Below, piece after piece: positions 63,351 to 64,000 of a stretch of 64,000 nucleotides of DNA. The translations under genes and the position numbers were made by a program. The stretch spans positions 62,001-126,000 of the forward strand of contig JAPLSA010000015.1 of assembly GCA_026398815.1 (NCBI GenBank). The letters are read 5' to 3'. Within the stretch, counting starts at the first letter, position 1; the number at the start of each line of letters is the position of its first letter. A model generated the notes under the pieces. That model saw only the letters and a list, made by a program, of their open reading frames with translations, made no database searches and was not told where the DNA came from. The stretch comes from Gammaproteobacteria bacterium. GTDB taxonomy: Bacteria > Pseudomonadota > Gammaproteobacteria > Nevskiales > Nevskiaceae.

Positions 63351-63415
63351 GGTCGTTTTCCGCAGGCGGGCAGGGCAGAGGCAGCCTGCACGGCCGGCGG
63401 CATGTTCGGCAAGTC

Positions 63416-63446
63416 TTGCCGGCAGCGGACGGCCCGTTGCTACGAT
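63416..63446 (+). promoter_or_regulatory. Candidate promoter of the CoA-binding gene
   Basis: TTGCCG (63416-63421) and TACGAT (63441-63446) separated by 19 bases, ending 30 bases before the ATG. The spacing is slightly long, so treat as provisional. Confidence 0.35.
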
Positions 63447-63476
63447 GCCGGCCCCTTGCGACGGAAGCTCACCGGC

Positions 63477-63932
63477 ATGTCCTGGCAGCAGAACCTGATC
63501 ACCGATGCCGACGGCATCACCGCGCTGCTGGCCGCGGCCCGGCGCATCGCCGTGCTCGGCATCAAGCCGGAATCGCATGCCGACCAGCCGGCGCACTACG
63601 TGCCGGCGGCGCTGGCGCGGGCCGGCTACGCGATCGTGCCGGTGCCGGTCTATTTCCCGGAGGTCACCACCATCCTCGGCCAGCCGGTGTTCCGGAAGCT
63701 GGCGGAGGTGCCGGGGACGCTTGATCTGGTCGACGTGTTCCGGCTGCCGTCGGCGCTGGCCGGCCATCTCGACGACCTGCTGGCGGCGCGGCCGAAGGCG
63801 GTCTGGCTGCAGTCCGGCATCCGCCACGATGGCTTCGCCGAGGCGCTGGCCCGGGCCGGTATCGCCGTGGTGCAGGACCGCTGCCTGATGGTCGAGCAGC
63901 AGCAGCGCAGGGCGCGGCCGGCGCTGCCATGA
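63477..63932 (+). CDS. CoA-binding domain protein (YccU-like)
   Basis: 151 residues with a Rossmann CoA-binding fold: [51 protein letters not shown] and [15 protein letters not shown]. Similar to E. coli YccU and related CoA_binding_2 proteins, of unclear physiological role. ATG 63477. Single gene here; the rest of the window (63933-64000) holds only the start of the next intergenic region. Confidence 0.88.
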   Translation: MSWQQNLITDADGITALLAAARRIAVLGIKPESHADQPAHYVPAALARAGYAIVPVPVYFPEVTTILGQPVFRKLAEVPGTLDLVDVFRLPSALAGHLDDLLAARPKAVWLQSGIRHDGFAEALARAGIAVVQDRCLMVEQQQRRARPALP

Positions 63933-64000
63933 TCGCCGCCGGATAGGCCGCGCGATGAGCCGGCGGAGCGCCGGCATATACTTCGCGGCCCTTCCACCCG

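Overview
The window is a 64 kb piece of a GC-rich (roughly 70% by eye), gene-dense bacterial chromosome. It carries a three-gene proton-translocating transhydrogenase, a Pil-Chp type chemotaxis cluster, PriA, Uup, a CzcCBA efflux pump and a glutamate-cysteine ligase of the proteobacterial (Acidithiobacillus-like) type. Together these suggest a Gammaproteobacterium, perhaps near Nevskiales or Xanthomonadales. That placement is an inference. No rRNA, tRNA, CRISPR array, insertion sequence or prophage was found.

Layout. 1-6277: the tail of a membrane protein, then minus-strand pntA-pntAB-pntB with a duplicated pntB start, then a minus-strand operon of a TonB-like protein, a SUMF1-fold secreted protein and a secreted unknown. 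6586-12459: Uup ABC-F ATPase, a MocR-type regulator, a DUF2970 peptide, and two overlapping multihaem cytochrome c genes. 12554-18062: an overlapping czcCBA-type metal-efflux operon. 18186-23916: an island of visibly lower GC with a Tat-exported DUF1329 protein, a small protein joining an ABM-like domain to a zinc ribbon, a divergent MocR regulator, a bicupin protein and a LuxR/MalT-like C-terminal fragment. 24151-28409: a DUF4394 protein, two unknown small proteins and priA. 28840-36386: transporters (EamA, POT, OPT), a TolC-like protein, rhodanese and a LuxR regulator.

36505-43788: an Mpo1-like protein, a DUF1134/EipA-like protein, GNAT, Bax inhibitor-1-like protein, DUF486, an amidase, then a minus-strand pair of an M23 peptidase and an NYN-domain protein, and CbpA with Hsp20 (to 44337). 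44423-50829: a minus-strand response regulator - CheW - ChpA (1646 residues) - CheW-like cluster, with genes touching or overlapping and no methyl-accepting receptor gene inside. 51018-64000: GshA, an acetoacetate-decarboxylase-like protein, EamA, an esterase, a tandem pair of amidohydrolases (one lacking the metal motif), a prolyl oligopeptidase, an HD-domain protein, a large lipoprotein hydrolase, a VOC protein and a CoA-binding protein.

Many operons here use 4-base ATGA or GTGA stop/start overlaps (czcCBA, cytochromes, TonB/SUMF1, chp genes, amidohydrolases), pointing to translational coupling as the local habit. The places that most deserve a second look are the low-GC MocR/DUF1329/zinc-ribbon/bicupin island, the TonB-SUMF1-unknown operon, the duplicated start of pntB, the NYN protein with a cold-shock-like tail, and the amidohydrolase pair with one member lacking its active site.
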